Source of the DNA: Duganella flavida
Lineage (GTDB): Bacteria > Pseudomonadota > Gammaproteobacteria > Burkholderiales > Burkholderiaceae_D
DNA: 64,000 nt
Reading direction: 5' to 3'
NCBI RefSeq assembly: GCF_009857445.1
Contig: NZ_WWCN01000019.1
Span: 1-64,000 of the forward strand
Below the pieces are notes generated by a model that worked only from the letters and a program-made list of their open reading frames with translations, did no database searches and was not told the origin of the DNA. A program made the position numbers and the translations under genes. Of this stretch, positions 1 through 7,821 are shown in pieces. Position 1 is the stretch's first letter. Each line of letters begins with the position of its first letter.

Positions 1-669
1 TGCGCCACTGCTGGCGTTACTGGCCCAACCGCCGGTGCCGCCGCTACCGCCGCTGGCGCTGCCCGCGGCGGTATTGCCGTTGCTGGCGCTGCCATTGCTG
101 GCGCTGCCGCCGCTGCCTGCTGCGGCGCTACTGCCGCCATGGGCCGCCGCGCCGCTGCCACCGCTGGCGCTGGCGCTGCCACCGCTGGCATTACCGCCAC
201 TGGCGCCGGTGCCGGACGCACCATTTGCATTGCCGCTGTTGCTGGCGATGTTGCCGATGTTGTTGATGGCATTGCCGGTGACCGAGCCGGTCAGCGCGCT
301 GGTGGCGGTGGCCGATGAACTGTTGAAGGAGTTGCTGAGGTTGGCTGTGGCGGTGCCGCCGTTGTTGGCCGCTGCGGCGCCTGCTGCTGCGGCATGCGCA
401 GCGCCGGTGCTGTCGTTATTGTTGTTGCGGTTGTCATTGTCCCGGTTCGTGCTGCTGTCGTTATTGCGGTTGCTGCTGCTGTCGTTGTTACGATTGGTGC
501 TGCTGTCGTTGTTGCGGTTGGTACTGTTGTCCTGGCTTGCGCTGGCATTCTGATTGGCTGAGGCGCCGCCAGACTGGTCAACGGTGCTGCTTGGGGTAGG
601 CGTGGTTTGAGCGTGGGCGGCAACGCTGAATGCGATGGCCAGCGCGGTCGCAATAATGTTCTTTTTCAT
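1..669 (-). CDS. Gly/Ser/Asn/Ala-rich secreted low-complexity protein, amyloid-like (3' end beyond window)
   Basis: The frame is open for 223 codons from the ATG at 669 down to base 1, so the C-terminus lies outside the window. Residues 1-20 form a clear signal peptide (MKKNIIATALAIAFSVAAHA). Residues 51-79 are an imperfect 8-residue Asn/Arg/Asp/Ser repeat, followed by long Gly/Ala/Ser/Asn tracts rich in SGG, SNG and SAS steps. It is a paralogue of the protein at 31790-32755: both contain AANNGGTAT followed by SNS[FY]N and a G[ST]V-x-GN-x3-IGN segment. It lies downstream of its own sigma-54 activator gene on the same strand and has a -24/-12 promoter. A matrix or fibre subunit role is inferred from composition and from the second locus; no enzymatic domain is visible. 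Confidence 0.82.
   Translation of the reverse strand, partial: MKKNIIATALAIAFSVAAHAQTTPTPSSTVDQSGGASANQNASASQDNSTNRNNDSSTNRNNDSSSNRNNDSSTNRDNDNRNNNNDSTGAAHAAAAGAAAANNGGTATANLSNSFNSSSATATSALTGSVTGNAINNIGNIASNSGNANGASGTGASGGNASGGSASASGGSGAAAHGGSSAAAGSGGSASNGSASNGNTAAGSASGGSGGTGGWASNASSGA
433..519 (-). repeat. In-frame 24-bp tandem repeat encoding NRNNDSST units
   Basis: Inside the secreted low-complexity gene, about 3.6 imperfect copies of a 24-bp unit encode the octapeptide NRNNDSST (variants NRNNDSSS and NRDND). The paralogue at 31790 lacks this array, so copy number may vary between strains. Confidence 0.75.
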
Positions 670-734
670 GGTAGATCCTTGTTGTACGGGTTAGCGGTTC
701 ACGCCAGCGGTTGTGCCTGGCTAAGGGTGCTACC

Positions 735-749
735 GCAATAACAGTGCCA
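735..749 (-). promoter_or_regulatory. Sigma-54 (-24/-12) promoter of the left-edge secreted-protein gene
   Basis: On the minus strand the sequence reads TGGCAC-TGTTA-TTGC, which matches the RpoN consensus TGGCAC-N5-TTGC with GG and GC at the right spacing. The last base of the -12 element is 66 nt from the ATG at 669, the same distance as in the paralogous promoter at 31710-31724. An enhancer-binding protein gene lies just upstream. Confidence 0.8.
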
Positions 750-912
750 GTCGCTGGTTGTGCTGGCTAACACCATGATTTGAAAAGGATTCGCCTGCGA
801 CAGGCAGGATGCATGCGGACAGTGAGGGCGGGGAACGAGCTGGCGGGCGCGGCACTCGTCCCGGAAAAGTGACAGATCAGGCTGGTTTGAGAGGTGCTAC
901 GGCAGCGCTGTT

Positions 913-928
913 GTCACAGGATTGTGAC
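913..928. promoter_or_regulatory. Inverted repeat GTCAC-N6-GTGAC, candidate activator site
   Basis: GTCAC-AGGATT-GTGAC lies between the activator stop codon (937) and the -24 element (749). It extends to a perfect 7-bp-arm palindrome, TGTCACA-GGAT-TGTGACA, at 912-929. The same GTCAC-N6-GTGAC architecture occurs at the equivalent place in the second locus (31618-31633), which suggests an upstream activating sequence for the paired enhancer-binding proteins. Confidence 0.6.
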
Positions 929-936
929 AGCGTGCC

Positions 937-2283
937 TTATTTGCCGCGATTGCGGGCTGGTGAGGGGATGCCGTGCTTGGCCATGAGGCGGTACAGCGTC
1001 ATGCGCGACACGCCGAGTTCTTGCGCAATTAATGTGACACTCTTGCCGTCGCTTAAGCTGGACTCGATGGCGTAACGTTCGGCGCGGATGCGTGCGCCGC
1101 CCAGGCATTCGCTGCCGTTGTTGCGCACCGGTCCGGTCAGCATCAGATCGCCCGGCTGTATCAAGCGTCCCTCGGACATCACCATGGCACGCCGGATGCG
1201 ATTGATCAGTTCGCGCACATTGCCTGGCCAGTGGTGGGCGCGCAGCGCCGCTTGCGCGGCCAGGCTGAAGCCCTGCAACCTGGCCGCCCGTTCAGCCGCG
1301 TATTTGTGGAAGAAGTGTTCGGCCAGTGGCGCCAAGTCTTCCTTGCGTTCACGCAGCGCCGGTACTTCCAGTGCCAGCACATTCAAGCGATAGTACAAAT
1401 CTTCGCGGAAGGCGCCACGCGCCACCGCCGCTTCCAGATCGACATGGGTCGCAGCAATCACGCGCGCCTCCACCGGAATACTGCGGGTGGCGCCCAGCCG
1501 TGTAATGGAGCGCTCCTGCAAGAATCGCAGCAAGGCGGATTGCTGCTCGAATGGCAGGTCGCCTATTTCATCAAGGAATACCGAGCCGCCGTCGGCCGAC
1601 TCCAGCAAGCCTTGCTTCTCGCGTGTTGCGCCCGTGAAGGCGCCGCGTTCATAGCCAAACAATTCCGATTGCAGTAGCGAGGGGGCGATGGCGGCGCAGT
1701 TGATGGGAACGAAGGGGCCGCCGGCCCGTGGCGAATGGTCGTGGATAGCGCGCGCCACCAGTTCCTTGCCGGTCCCGCTTTCGCCGCGGATCAGCACCGG
1801 TGCACTGGCGCTGGCGACGCGCAGGATTTGCTGACGCAGACGCGCAATTTCATTGCTTTGCCCGACTAGCGGCATGCGCGTCGACAAGGTCCGGCGCGGC
1901 GCGACGTGGCGCAGTCCGGCCACGCCCTGGGCATGTCCCAATGTATGGGCAAGCCGGAAGCCGTCGATCGGCCAGGTGTGAAAGTCGCGGCAATGCTCGT
2001 GTACCAGCTGACGGCAGGCCGCGTCCAGCAAGGCGTCCGGGTGACAGATAGCAATCCACTGCAGCTCCCAATGCTTGCGCAGGAAGGCGTCGAGTTGAGG
2101 CAGTTGCGCGGTATTTCCATCGAGCAGTACGATACCGATGGTGACTTGTAAAGCGGGAAGCATATACTCTGCAGCCGCCAGGTTCAGTGCAACATTGACC
2201 TGCCAGTCAGGCACGCAGCGCGTCAGCTCCGCACTGGTATGCGCGTCGCCAATGGAGACGCAAAGCAATGTTCTGATGGTCAT
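937..2283 (-). CDS. Sigma-54-dependent enhancer-binding protein (VpsR-like layout)
   Basis: This 448-aa activator has a divergent receiver-like N-terminal domain (about residues 1-140), a central AAA+ domain and a Fis-type C-terminal helix-turn-helix (VTLIAQELGVSRMTLYRLMA). The AAA+ domain shows Walker A GESGTGKE, the sigma-54-contact loop GAFTGA and the FLDEIGDLP Walker B region. The N-domain lacks the usual phospho-acceptor context, as in VpsR-type regulators. I chose the ATG at 2283 because the product then aligns from its first residues (MTIRTLLCVS) with the 445-aa paralogue at 30270 (MTTKSILCVG); the frame stays open further upstream. It probably activates the -24/-12 promoter at 735-749 in front of the secreted-protein gene on the same strand. 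Confidence 0.92.
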   Translation of the reverse strand: MTIRTLLCVSIGDAHTSAELTRCVPDWQVNVALNLAAAEYMLPALQVTIGIVLLDGNTAQLPQLDAFLRKHWELQWIAICHPDALLDAACRQLVHEHCRDFHTWPIDGFRLAHTLGHAQGVAGLRHVAPRRTLSTRMPLVGQSNEIARLRQQILRVASASAPVLIRGESGTGKELVARAIHDHSPRAGGPFVPINCAAIAPSLLQSELFGYERGAFTGATREKQGLLESADGGSVFLDEIGDLPFEQQSALLRFLQERSITRLGATRSIPVEARVIAATHVDLEAAVARGAFREDLYYRLNVLALEVPALRERKEDLAPLAEHFFHKYAAERAARLQGFSLAAQAALRAHHWPGNVRELINRIRRAMVMSEGRLIQPGDLMLTGPVRNNGSECLGGARIRAERYAIESSLSDGKSVTLIAQELGVSRMTLYRLMAKHGIPSPARNRGK

Positions 2284-2401
2284 TAACTGCTGCCTGTTTA
2301 CGAAGAGGATGTGTCCGCTGAATGTAACAGACACGGCGTAAACATTGGTTGTTGGTTTCAAGCGTGCAGGGGTACGGAGCCTGCGAAAGCAACAAGACAG
2401 C

Positions 2402-2427
2402 ACGGCTGCCCGCGTTGGGGCAGCCGT
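2402..2427 (-). terminator. Hairpin downstream of the Ala/Lys-rich protein gene
   Basis: A perfect 10-bp stem (ACGGCTGCCC / GGGCAGCCGT) with a 6-nt loop starts 12 bases beyond the stop codon of the 2440-2775 gene. The U-tract after it is weak (CTGTCTTGTT), so efficiency is uncertain, but the position fits a terminator that separates this gene from the activator gene. Confidence 0.6.
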
Positions 2428-2439
2428 TGGCGGCAGGGC

Positions 2440-2775
2440 TTACTTGGTAGCGGCTGCGGCTTCTGCTTTCTCAGCTTTGGCGTGGGCCTTGGCTTTGGTT
2501 TTGCTAGCCTTGGCGTGTGCGTCGGCCTTGTCGGATTTCTCTTCAGCCTTGGCGACGGCGACGTCTTTCTTGGCATCGGCTTCTACCTTGGCGGTCTTGG
2601 CTTCTGCCTTGATCTCGGCCTTGGTTTCTTTGGCTTCGGCTTTAACCGCAGCTTTGGTTTCCTTGGCTTCCGCTTTGGCGGCAGCAGGAGTAGCTGGGGT
2701 AGCAGGAGCTGGGGTCTGTGCGAATGCTGCGGTAGCGAACAGGCCGGCGATCAGGGTAGCGATTACTTTAGTCAT
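2440..2775 (-). CDS. Exported Ala/Lys/Glu-rich low-complexity protein
   Basis: This 111-aa protein has a signal peptide (MTKVIATLIAGLFATAAFAQ), a short Pro/Thr linker (TPAPATPATPAAA) and then an almost uninterrupted Ala-Lys-Glu stretch built from repeats such as KAEAKETKA. The stretch should form a long charged helix or coiled coil. No known domain is recognisable. It has its own terminator-like hairpin and is probably monocistronic. Possible roles are a periplasmic structural or nucleic-acid-binding polypeptide; composition alone does not decide between them. The reading frame is convincing because the signal peptide and repeats are in phase. Confidence 0.8.
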   Translation of the reverse strand: MTKVIATLIAGLFATAAFAQTPAPATPATPAAAKAEAKETKAAVKAEAKETKAEIKAEAKTAKVEADAKKDVAVAKAEEKSDKADAHAKASKTKAKAHAKAEKAEAAAATK

Positions 2776-2932
2776 GATTCAATCCTTTGGTATTCAGGTT
2801 TCGGGCCCGGGACAATTCCCGCGTCTCTGAGCAGAAAACGCGGCCTCGGATCGTCTCGTTGACGGGCTTTACAAACGCTTACATGTTGGTCACCGCACGG
2901 TGTAGCCGCTGGCCCGGACGTAGGCTGTGCAG

Positions 2933-5314
2933 ATGAAAGGCTCGCTCACAACTTACAAGGCCAAGCGCAACTTTACTGTCACGCCGGAACCGGCGGAGGG
3001 CGGCGAGGAGGGCGCCGGCACGCTGGCGTTTGTGATCCAGAAGCATTGGGCCTCGCGCCTGCACTACGACTTTCGGCTGGAGCTGGATGGCGTGATGATA
3101 AGTTGGGCCGTGCCCAAAGGGCCGAGCTACGACACGCACGACAAGCGCATGGCCGTGCATGTAGAAGATCATCCGATTTCGTACAACGACTTTGAAGGCA
3201 CGATACCGCCCAAGCAGTACGGTGCGGGCAAGGTGATTATCTGGGACAAGGGCACATGGTTGCCGCTTGATGATCCGCACCAGGCGCTCAAGGCGGGCAA
3301 TTTGAAGTTCGAACTCCATGGCCACAAGATGCGTGGCCGCTGGGTGCTGGTGCGCATGCGTGGTAAGGGCGAGAAGCAGGAGCCATGGCTGCTCATCAAA
3401 GAAAGCGACGACTACGCCCGCCCGGCGAATGAGTTCAGTGTGATCGACGAAATGCCCGATAGCGTGAAGTCGCTGCCGATGCCCGGCGCCCCTGTGCTGC
3501 CGGAGAGTCTGTCGCCGCAACTTGCCACGCTGGTCGACGCGCCGCCCACATCGGTGGAGGACTGGTTGTTCGAGGTGAAGTTCGACGGCTATCGTCTGCT
3601 GGCGCGGATAGATGGCGACAACATTCGCCTTATCACGCGCAATGGCAACGACTGGACACACAAGCTGCAACCGCTACACGCCGAGCTAAAACGCCTCAAG
3701 CTCCCCAGTGGCTGGTACGACGGCGAAATCGTTGTCCACGATGAGCAAGGCCGTCCTGATTTCGGCCTCCTGCAAAACGCCTTCGATGAAGACCACCCAG
3801 CCGATATCGTCTACTTCCTGTTCGACCTGCCATTCCACAACGGCCGCGACCTGCGCGACACGCCGCTCGAACAACGCCGCGAGACGTTGAAACAGCTGCT
3901 GACCAAGCGCCGCTCCGACACCATCCGCTTCAGCGCTACCCTCACCGCCGACCCGCAAGACATGATCGCCGCTGCCTGCCAGATGGGCCTTGAAGGCATC
4001 ATCGGCAAGCGCCGCGATTCGCTCTACACTGGCCGCCGCAGCGGCACCTGGATCAAACTCAAATGCGGCCAGCGCCAGGAGTTCGTCATCGGCGGCTACA
4101 CCGACCCACAAGGCTCGCGCAGCGGCTTCGGCTCACTGCTGCTTGGCACTTACGACGAACACGGAAAACTCCACTACGCCGGCAACGTCGGCAGCGGCTT
4201 TGATGCCGCTACGCTGAAAGACCTCACTGCCAAGATGAGCAAGCTGCATGCCGACACCAGCCCATTTTCGGCCAGCCGCGAGATTGCGCGCAAAGCCCAC
4301 TGGCTCAAGCCTGAGCTGGTGGCGGAAGTCAGCTTTGGCGAGTGGACCCGTTCCGGATCGATTCGCCACGCCGTGTTCATCGGCCTGCGCAAGGACAAAG
4401 CTGCTTCTGCCATCGAACGCGAAAGCCCCGCCATGAAAATCACCAATCCGGATCGCATCATCGACAAGCAAAGCGGCGCCACTAAAATTGAACTAGTACG
4501 CTACTACGCACTGGTGGCCGATCTGATGCTGCCTCATTTAAAAGGACGCCCAGTCTCGCTGGTGCGTGCACCGGAGGGTGTAGGCGGCGAGCTATTCTTC
4601 CAGAAGCATGCCGACATTGCCAACATGCCCGGCGTGAAGCAATTCAAGCAGGCGCTGGATCCGGACCACCCGCCCATGCTGGAAGTCCCTACCAAAGAAG
4701 CGCTGCAATCCGCAGCGCAGATGAACGTCATCGAACTGCACACGCAAAACGCCAACGGCAGCAGCTACGAAAAGCCGAATCGCATGAACTTCGATCTCGA
4801 TCCCGGCGAAGGCGTGGAGTGGCTGCAAGTGCAGGAAGCCCCCTACCTGATGCGCGCCTTCCTCACCGAACTGGCACTACCGGTATTCCTGAAAACCAGC
4901 GGCGGCAAAGGCCTGCACGTGGTGGTGCCGATCAAGCCGGGTTACGGCTGGGATGATGTGAAAGCCTTCTCGCAGGCCATCGTCGCGCACATGGCGCAGA
5001 CCATCCCGGACCGCTTCGTGCAGAAAAGCGGCCCGCGTAACCGCGTCGGCAAAATCTTCATCGACTATTTGCGCAATGGACGCGGCGCTACCACCGTCGC
5101 CGCATGGTCCGCCCGTACGCGCCCTGGCCTCGGCATTTCAGTGCCGCTGGCATGGGACGAATTGGATAACCTGCGCAGCGCCGACGAATGGCGCGTCACC
5201 AATGTTCATGAGCGGCTCGACGTCGGTAACGCGCCCTGGGAGGACTACGCCAAGTCTGCCAAAGGCCTGGCGGCCGCCATGAAGCGTATGAAATTCAAGC
5301 CCGGCGGCGCTTAG
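2933..5314 (+). CDS. ligD: Multifunctional ATP-dependent DNA ligase D
   Basis: This 793-aa enzyme performs end processing and sealing in bacterial non-homologous end joining. Domain order is 3'-phosphoesterase (about 10-165, with HWASRLHYDFRLELDG), ATP-dependent ligase (about 200-480, catalytic Lys near 216 in EVKFDGYR) and a primase-like polymerase (about 505-790, with KTSGGKGLHVVVP). This PE-Lig-Pol order is common in proteobacteria, whereas mycobacteria start with the polymerase. I prefer the ATG at 2933; a GTG two codons upstream is also possible and neither has a strong ribosome site. It is convergent with ku and their 3' ends overlap by 20 bp. Confidence 0.95.
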   Translation: MKGSLTTYKAKRNFTVTPEPAEGGEEGAGTLAFVIQKHWASRLHYDFRLELDGVMISWAVPKGPSYDTHDKRMAVHVEDHPISYNDFEGTIPPKQYGAGKVIIWDKGTWLPLDDPHQALKAGNLKFELHGHKMRGRWVLVRMRGKGEKQEPWLLIKESDDYARPANEFSVIDEMPDSVKSLPMPGAPVLPESLSPQLATLVDAPPTSVEDWLFEVKFDGYRLLARIDGDNIRLITRNGNDWTHKLQPLHAELKRLKLPSGWYDGEIVVHDEQGRPDFGLLQNAFDEDHPADIVYFLFDLPFHNGRDLRDTPLEQRRETLKQLLTKRRSDTIRFSATLTADPQDMIAAACQMGLEGIIGKRRDSLYTGRRSGTWIKLKCGQRQEFVIGGYTDPQGSRSGFGSLLLGTYDEHGKLHYAGNVGSGFDAATLKDLTAKMSKLHADTSPFSASREIARKAHWLKPELVAEVSFGEWTRSGSIRHAVFIGLRKDKAASAIERESPAMKITNPDRIIDKQSGATKIELVRYYALVADLMLPHLKGRPVSLVRAPEGVGGELFFQKHADIANMPGVKQFKQALDPDHPPMLEVPTKEALQSAAQMNVIELHTQNANGSSYEKPNRMNFDLDPGEGVEWLQVQEAPYLMRAFLTELALPVFLKTSGGKGLHVVVPIKPGYGWDDVKAFSQAIVAHMAQTIPDRFVQKSGPRNRVGKIFIDYLRNGRGATTVAAWSARTRPGLGISVPLAWDELDNLRSADEWRVTNVHERLDVGNAPWEDYAKSAKGLAAAMKRMKFKPGGA

Positions 5315-6119
5315 GCGCAGGCTTGGCTGCTGGCCGCTTACCCAGGCTATCCTGCAGCAGCGCTACCAGATCCACCACGTTGGACGATTTCGGCGCGCGC
5401 TCTTTGGCGCTGGGCGCGGTGATGGTCTTGGTCTGGCCGGCCTTGATCTTTTTCTTGACCAGTGCCAGTACGTCGTCGCGATAGGTGTCGTGGTACTGCT
5501 CCGGTTTCCATTCTTCGCTCATGCCCTCCACGAGCGACAGCGCCATCTTCAATTCCTTGGCGCTGATGGCGGTGGCGGGCGGCAGCTTGAGTTCTTCCGC
5601 ATCGCGAATCTCGGTTGCATAGCGCAGCGTGTTCAGCACAATCTTGTCCTCGACGCAGACCAGTGCACACAGGTGCTGCTTGGTGCGCATCACTATCGTG
5701 GCGATGCCGATCTTGCCAGCCTTGCGCAACGTCTCGCGCAGCAGCGCATACACTTTGGCGCCGCCGCGTGTTGGCGCGAGGTAGTAGGGCGTTTCGTAAT
5801 AAGTGAGCGGCACCTCGGCCGCTTCCACAAAGGCAGCGATGTCGATCGTCTGCGTGGCTTCCACGTTGGCGCGCTTCAGGTCTTCGTCCGACAACACCAC
5901 ATATTCATCGGTCTCGTATTCATAGCCCTTGACGATATCGTCCCATGTCACCTCCTTGCCGGTGCTCTTGTTATAGCGCTTGTAGCCGACCGGCGAAAAA
6001 TCGCGCCGGTCAAGCATGGTGAGATCAAGATCGTGCTCCTGCACGGCCGTGTACATTTCGACCGGGATGTAGACCAGCCCAAAGCTGATCGCCCCTTTCC
6101 ACAGCGCCCGTGCGGCCAT
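5295..6119 (-). CDS. ku: Non-homologous end-joining protein Ku
   Basis: This 274-aa protein has the usual length for bacterial Ku, starts with ALWKGAISFGLVYIPV and carries a Lys/Arg-rich C-terminal tail (KRPAAKPAPKRRRA). Ku homodimers thread onto double-strand DNA ends and recruit LigD, here encoded convergently next door. The basic tail, which in other bacterial Ku proteins aids DNA binding, is encoded within the overlap with the end of ligD, so the two 3' ends cannot change independently. Confidence 0.96.
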   Translation of the reverse strand: MAARALWKGAISFGLVYIPVEMYTAVQEHDLDLTMLDRRDFSPVGYKRYNKSTGKEVTWDDIVKGYEYETDEYVVLSDEDLKRANVEATQTIDIAAFVEAAEVPLTYYETPYYLAPTRGGAKVYALLRETLRKAGKIGIATIVMRTKQHLCALVCVEDKIVLNTLRYATEIRDAEELKLPPATAISAKELKMALSLVEGMSEEWKPEQYHDTYRDDVLALVKKKIKAGQTKTITAPSAKERAPKSSNVVDLVALLQDSLGKRPAAKPAPKRRRA

Positions 6120-6333
6120 AGCTCAACTCCCTCCAAGGTGTGAGCAATCAGTATTGGCGCCACCCGCTAGCATGACGGTACGCTCCCGCACATATGCAGG
6201 CAAACCACGCCCTGCGAGAAAAAACTGATCTTTAATGCAAAAAATATTGCTATTTATGAACTTTATGGCACACTAGTAGTAGGGGTGTTTTTCATATTAG
6301 AATATTTAGAACCAGAGGCGGGAGAGTACCATC

Positions 6334-7821
6334 ATGGCGGACGCGATTAGCCGGCTGAATAGCACGGGCGTGTTTTTTAATCCCAGCGCTGAGCGGCGCT
6401 CGGAGTTCCAGTCCTGCTGCGGAGAGATGTTTTCCCAGCTGTCGCTTTGCGACAATGTGGACGCCACCGGCGCCGCGCTGGTCAAGCGCGAAACCGATCT
6501 GCTGATCCTTGACCTCAACGGTTTCGACCATTTGAACGAGTTGGCCGGCGTGGGCGCGTTGATCCGCAGCCGAGCGGGCGCGCCGATCTTGCTGCTGTGC
6601 GCCTACGAGCACAGCTCTTGGCTGCCGGAGTTGATGGCTTACGGCACTTTCGACTACCGCATCTGCCCGATCCTCAGCGACGAGCTGCAAGAAGCCGTGA
6701 AGCAGGGCTTAAAAGTGCCGACCGACCTGGCCGCTGCCATGCAGCAGGAATTGCTGGATAAGGAAAAAGAACTGCGCGACCTGCTGGCCGTGCAGCGTAG
6801 CCTGCAGCGCGCGCTGGGCGGCATCGATAACATCGCCACCATGTCGGCGCAAATCTGCCTGGCGCTGTGTAACTTCCCGGGCGTGCGCCATACTTCGCTG
6901 CTGCATATGAAATCGCGCGGCGACTTGCAACTGGTGGCGCAGGAGTCGCGCAACCATCTCGACATCGGCCGTTTGCTGCAACGGCGCGACCGCCTGCTGC
7001 AATCGCCGCTGCGCGATGTGTTCCCGCCGTTGATGGCCGTTGCGCGCGGTGAACTGGTGCTGCTGGACGCGCCGGAAAAATCGGGTGATCCGGAACTGGC
7101 GATGCAGCTGCACGACCGCAATGTGCGCATGGTGCTGTCGCTGCCGCTGCGCGCCGAACCGGGCGGCCCGGAAATGGGCGCCATCTGTCTGATGTTCGAC
7201 CGTCACATTACCTTCTCGCGTGAGCAGTTTGCCTGCTTCGCCAGCCTGGCGCAGTTTGTCAGCTTCGGCTTGGGCATGAGCGAATTGAAGCACCAGAACG
7301 ATGCGCTGTCTGGCCAGTTGTCGCAGATGAGCACCATCGATTCGGTGACCGGCGCATCCAACCGCCGCGCCGGCGAGGACAATCTGGATAACGAAATCCG
7401 CCGCGCGCGCCGTTACGGCCTGCCGTTGTCGGTACTGACTTTCGATGTCGGTAGCTTCCGTTCCGCAAACGATTTATACGGTTCCGCTGTTGGCGACCCG
7501 GCCCTGCGCAAGATTGCCGAAACGGTGCTGGGCCGCCTGCGTACTTCGGACACGCTGGCGCGCATGCGTGGCGAAGAGTTCCTGATCGTCGCCACTCACA
7601 CCACCTCGGCCGACGCCGTGCGGTTGGCCGAAAAACTGCGCACGGCGATTACCGAAGCCGATCTGCCGGGCGCCGGTTTTGGCGCGTCCGTCAGCATCAG
7701 CCTCGGTGTGACGCAAGTGGGTGCGGATGAGGGCAGCGCCACGGTGCTGGATCGTCTCGACACCGCACTGCACCGCGCCAAACGCGCGGGCCGCAACTGT
7801 ATCGAGCTGGCGACGGTTTAA
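6334..7821 (+). CDS. GAF-GGDEF diguanylate cyclase with degenerate receiver-like N-domain
   Basis: The 495-aa protein has a receiver-like region (about 1-135, ETDLLILDLNGFDH), a connecting helix, a GAF domain (about 165-310) and a C-terminal GGDEF domain. The catalytic signature at 412-416 is RGEEF in place of GGDEF/GGEEF, and an RxxD product-inhibition site (RTSD) lies upstream at the canonical spacing. The first Gly is replaced by Arg, so activity should not be assumed. The start is supported by a GGGAG ribosome site. It is convergent with the thiolase gene, with a 4-bp overlap. A role in c-di-GMP signalling in response to a GAF-sensed cue is inferred. Confidence 0.9.
   Translation: MADAISRLNSTGVFFNPSAERRSEFQSCCGEMFSQLSLCDNVDATGAALVKRETDLLILDLNGFDHLNELAGVGALIRSRAGAPILLLCAYEHSSWLPELMAYGTFDYRICPILSDELQEAVKQGLKVPTDLAAAMQQELLDKEKELRDLLAVQRSLQRALGGIDNIATMSAQICLALCNFPGVRHTSLLHMKSRGDLQLVAQESRNHLDIGRLLQRRDRLLQSPLRDVFPPLMAVARGELVLLDAPEKSGDPELAMQLHDRNVRMVLSLPLRAEPGGPEMGAICLMFDRHITFSREQFACFASLAQFVSFGLGMSELKHQNDALSGQLSQMSTIDSVTGASNRRAGEDNLDNEIRRARRYGLPLSVLTFDVGSFRSANDLYGSAVGDPALRKIAETVLGRLRTSDTLARMRGEEFLIVATHTTSADAVRLAEKLRTAITEADLPGAGFGASVSISLGVTQVGADEGSATVLDRLDTALHRAKRAGRNCIELATV

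Noticed and set aside
433..519. Short regular repeats as a possible CRISPR array
   Set aside because: The 24-bp units are contiguous without spacers and in frame with a secreted protein, so they are coding tandem repeats.
35..553. Leu/Pro/Ala-rich 172-aa open frame on the plus strand
   Set aside because: It is the antisense shadow of the Gly/Ser/Asn repeat gene on the minus strand; the monotonous composition reflects repeat codons and GC bias, with no ribosome site.
2284..2403. 40-residue N-terminal extension of the first activator
   Set aside because: The paralogue starts at the equivalent of position 2283, and the extension has no homology or ribosome site.
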